From: Desulfurococcaceae archaeon MEX13E-LK6-19
Lineage (GTDB): Archaea; Thermoproteota; Thermoprotei_A; Sulfolobales; Desulfurococcaceae
DNA: 64,000 bases
Direction of reading: 5' to 3'
Assembly: GCA_029637525.1 (NCBI GenBank)
Contig: CP072660.1
Coordinates: 1,575,612-1,639,611 of the forward strand
The notes below the pieces were generated by a model. That model worked only from the letters and a program-made list of their open reading frames with translations. It was not told the origin of the DNA and did not search any database. Numbering within the stretch: the first letter of the stretch is position 1; every line of letters begins with the position of its first letter. Both the position numbers and the translations under genes were made by a program. Below are positions 62,148 through 64,000 of this stretch, piece by piece.

Positions 62148-62699
62148 TTGGATACGGATAAAGAGCTTGAAAACATACTCGATAAGATTGTAAAAAACCT
62201 GATATCACGAAAGAAGGAAGAGAAGACTATGAGCAGCCAAGTAGTTGTCAAGCCTTTAAAGCCTTTAAAGAGAGTTAAGATAGTCGATGTAAAGAGCCCT
62301 CATGGTGTATATGTTTATAACAAGAAGGACAAGCTATGGGACCTAGTAATGGTTGATGGAGAAGCCTTTAAGCCCTGGAAAGACGGATACTGGATTATCT
62401 ACTTCGACAACACTAGATGCCCCGCTTGCCGTATATATGATTTCTCATGGTATGTCTATGTAGAAACCATTGGTAGAACAATGGATGATACGGAGTTCGT
62501 TATCATACTATGCGACTGGTTTGCACGTGAATGCAAATCAGAAGCCGCCAAGAAGTCTTTCGAGGAATACGATATCCATGCCTCGCCGACAACCATACTA
62601 ATGAAGGTTTCTAATGGTAAAATAGAGAAGATGGAGAGAGTACGTGGAGCAAAGAATTTGGGTGAACTAATAGAGATAATAAATAAGTTCAGGAAATGA
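62148..62699 (+). CDS. thioredoxin-fold protein with CPAC motif
   Basis: 183 residues from TTG 62148 next to GGGGGG; the upstream TTG (62106) would lie before the start of transcription predicted from CTTATAACC (62091-62099). N-terminal 70 residues are charged and helical, then a thioredoxin domain: 'GYWIIYFDNTRCPACRIYDFSW', 'EFVIILCDWF', cis-Pro 'HASPTTILMKVSNGKIEKMERVRG'. CPAC is an unusual active site and a second Cys pair ('CDWFAREC') lies nearby. Probable thiol oxidoreductase in the cytosol. Confidence 0.85.
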   Translation: MDTDKELENILDKIVKNLISRKKEEKTMSSQVVVKPLKPLKRVKIVDVKSPHGVYVYNKKDKLWDLVMVDGEAFKPWKDGYWIIYFDNTRCPACRIYDFSWYVYVETIGRTMDDTEFVIILCDWFARECKSEAAKKSFEEYDIHASPTTILMKVSNGKIEKMERVRGAKNLGELIEIINKFRK

Positions 62700-62739
62700 T
62701 TTTACTTGGTATACTCCATCCTTAGTTTTGTACATATAA

Positions 62740-63240
62740 ATGGTGGCTTTATCTTTGAAGAAAATATATACGATAGGCTACAATTCGAGAGGGTTTGATT
62801 CTTTTTTGAGAATACTTGCATACTATGGTATTAAGATCGTTATCGATGTTAGAAGGTTCCCTAAAAGCAGAATAGAATATTATAGTAGAGATTTTCTCGA
62901 AGAAAACCTTCCAAAGCATAGCGTAGAGTATTTCTGGCTCGGTGACAAACTAGGTGGATTCCGTGGAGACTACATAGAGTACATGAAGACTCCTAGTTTT
63001 AGAGAAGGCATCAAACATTTGATCGAAATAGTAGAGAATGGTTACTCGAGAAACGTGTTCTCGGTGATAATGTGTAGGGAGATGCTTCCATGGCATTGTC
63101 ATAGAAGGTTTATCGCTGCTACATTGTATAGTCTTGGCTATAGAATCGTTCACATAATTGATAAGGGAAATACTATTGAACAGAGGTATGGTTTAGAAAA
63201 ATATGGTCTTGATTTAAAGGATTTATTCCCTAATCATTGA
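62740..63240 (+). CDS. DUF488 family protein
   Basis: 166 residues. 'IYTIGYNSRGFDSFLRILAYYGIKIVIDVRRFPKS' and the Cys/His end 'MCREMLPWHCHRRFIAATL' match DUF488 (YeaO-like neighbours excluded), a family related to metal-dependent hydrolases of unknown function. The Cys-x-E and HCH pattern suggests a metal or nucleic acid site. Starts at ATG 62740, 40 bases after the thioredoxin-like gene. Its 3' end overlaps the convergent radical SAM gene by 18 bases. Confidence 0.85.
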   Translation: MVALSLKKIYTIGYNSRGFDSFLRILAYYGIKIVIDVRRFPKSRIEYYSRDFLEENLPKHSVEYFWLGDKLGGFRGDYIEYMKTPSFREGIKHLIEIVENGYSRNVFSVIMCREMLPWHCHRRFIAATLYSLGYRIVHIIDKGNTIEQRYGLEKYGLDLKDLFPNH

Positions 63241-64000
63241 TTCTATCATCGGTATTACCTTCTTGACTTTCCACCTGACATACCGCATAAAGAGCTTTAA
63301 CCCGACTCTAACTGGTAGCAGATAAGGTTCTTTCAGATAGAACTTGTTCATTATATCTTCAGCCCAGTATAGTGTGTGATTCAGCGTCTTTATCAAAACA
63401 TCTATGTGCTCTGATTTCAGTGAATGTTTCCTAAACCAGTCCTTGTTCTTCAATGCCCCCATTGGGACAAAGAACATCGGGACTATGATACTCCTGTACG
63501 GTTTCAGCCTGTCTATGAGCTCTGCTGTCGCTATAACATCTTCAGGTTTTTCTTCAGGTAGTCCAAGGATAATTGTTGCAGCCGGTATTATCTTGTTTTC
63601 ATGCATTATCATGAACGCATCTTCAACTACATCGGGCCATTTCTCTGGTGGGTAGGGGAGGCTTTTGCCCGGCATTATGATCTTTGCTAGCCTAGGGCTA
63701 CCAGTCTCGATGCCTACTTCTACTCCTAAGAAATCTTGTTTAATCAGTATTATGTCGTGCATTATTTTTGATACAAGTTTGTACTCGTCTTCAGCGTATT
63801 TTATCGCGGCTAGACTTGCATGACTCCAAGCTATGTTTCCTGGCACGGTATCTCTAGTCATTTCATGGAGTTTAATCAATGGTTCAGGCCTTGGTTTTAC
63901 TCCATCGGCATGGTAGAGTAAGACATCTTCACTATGTAGTATAACATTCTTTACACCATTCTCCAGGTTAACCATTATTTCCTTCCTGATCATATCAAGC
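63223..64000 (-). CDS. radical SAM protein, C-terminal part (5' end outside window)
   Basis: The frame is open to the window edge ('LDMIRKEIMVNLENG'), so the N-terminal half with the CxxxCxxC cluster is missing. What is seen, 'GVKNVILHSEDVLLYH', 'VEVGIETGSPRLAKIIMPGKSLPY', 'IPAATIILGLPEEKPEDVIATAELIDRL', is the second half of a radical SAM barrel of the B12-binding/Elp3-like kind, followed by a helical tail. Substrate not known. Confidence 0.8.
   Translation of the reverse strand, partial: LDMIRKEIMVNLENGVKNVILHSEDVLLYHADGVKPRPEPLIKLHEMTRDTVPGNIAWSHASLAAIKYAEDEYKLVSKIMHDIILIKQDFLGVEVGIETGSPRLAKIIMPGKSLPYPPEKWPDVVEDAFMIMHENKIIPAATIILGLPEEKPEDVIATAELIDRLKPYRSIIVPMFFVPMGALKNKDWFRKHSLKSEHIDVLIKTLNHTLYWAEDIMNKFYLKEPYLLPVRVGLKLFMRYVRWKVKKVIPMIESMIRE

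Noticed and set aside
1-64000. CRISPR array, integrase, intact insertion sequence, rRNA operon
   Set aside because: Looked for regular direct repeats, transposase/integrase motifs and rRNA-like blocks; none found.

Overview
The window reads as a chromosomal segment of a hyperthermophilic crenarchaeon (Thermoproteota), most likely of the Desulfurococcales type. This rests on an AT-leaning composition with GC-rich RNA islands, archaeal TATA-box promoters, frequent TTG/GTG starts with purine-rich Shine-Dalgarno sites, and typical archaeal families: ribosomal protein S25e, KptA, ThiN/ThiR, the archaeal CoA route, glyceraldehyde-3-phosphate:ferredoxin oxidoreductase, phenylalanyl-tRNA synthetase beta and Sir2. 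The species cannot be fixed from the sequence alone. No rRNA, intact tRNA, CRISPR array, integrase or intact insertion sequence was seen, so this is mostly core genome with patches of lineage-specific genes.

Layout. 1-5.1 kb: end of a membrane-anchored LEA14-like protein, a candidate C/D box sRNA, a large GT-C glycosyltransferase and an M17 leucyl aminopeptidase. 5.2-12.9 kb: small regulators (winged helix, CopG-like), a GC-rich structured RNA candidate, a 47-residue Cys-rich protein, S25e, a coiled-coil protein, a TldD-like metalloprotease, a ferredoxin, a CitG-like protein, a second C/D sRNA and several tiny conserved-looking proteins. 12.9-20.1 kb: two paralogous nucleotidyltransferase-fold proteins and a GT-C enzyme in one direction, a regulator, two unknown genes, then a phosphoesterase overlapping a degenerate sirtuin. 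20.1-24.2 kb: GH130-type membrane-anchored glycosidase, ADP-forming acyl-CoA synthetase alpha-like protein, PA14 protein, RimI-like acetyltransferase.

24.3-31 kb is a coenzyme A island: CoaBC, pantoate kinase and phosphopantothenate synthetase in one overlapping operon, with PanB and a ketopantoate reductase just downstream on the other strand. The reductase is translationally coupled to a ThiR-like regulator (HTH plus ThiN domain). 31-37.7 kb holds two HTH proteins, a membrane protein coupled to one of them, an ABC-2 transporter and a large secreted protein. 38-45 kb holds an rRNA/tRNA m5C methyltransferase and the triose-phosphate module: GAPOR on the plus strand facing a pgk-gap-usp operon, i.e. 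the catabolic ferredoxin-linked and the reversible phosphorylating routes side by side. A CPA2 antiporter and CstA follow.

48-64 kb: a three-gene cassette around a GET3/ArsA-type ATPase, radical SAM and ZPR1 proteins, a canonical Sir2, PheT, a THUMP protein, a PhoU-like protein, a large secreted beta-propeller protein, KptA, a nuclease with HTH, a strong candidate H/ACA guide RNA, a thioredoxin-fold protein, DUF488 and a radical SAM protein cut by the window edge. The most unusual items are the RNA candidates, the degenerate Sir2 paralog, the GET3-like cassette, the regulator coupled to ketopantoate reductase, and small genes below usual length cut-offs.
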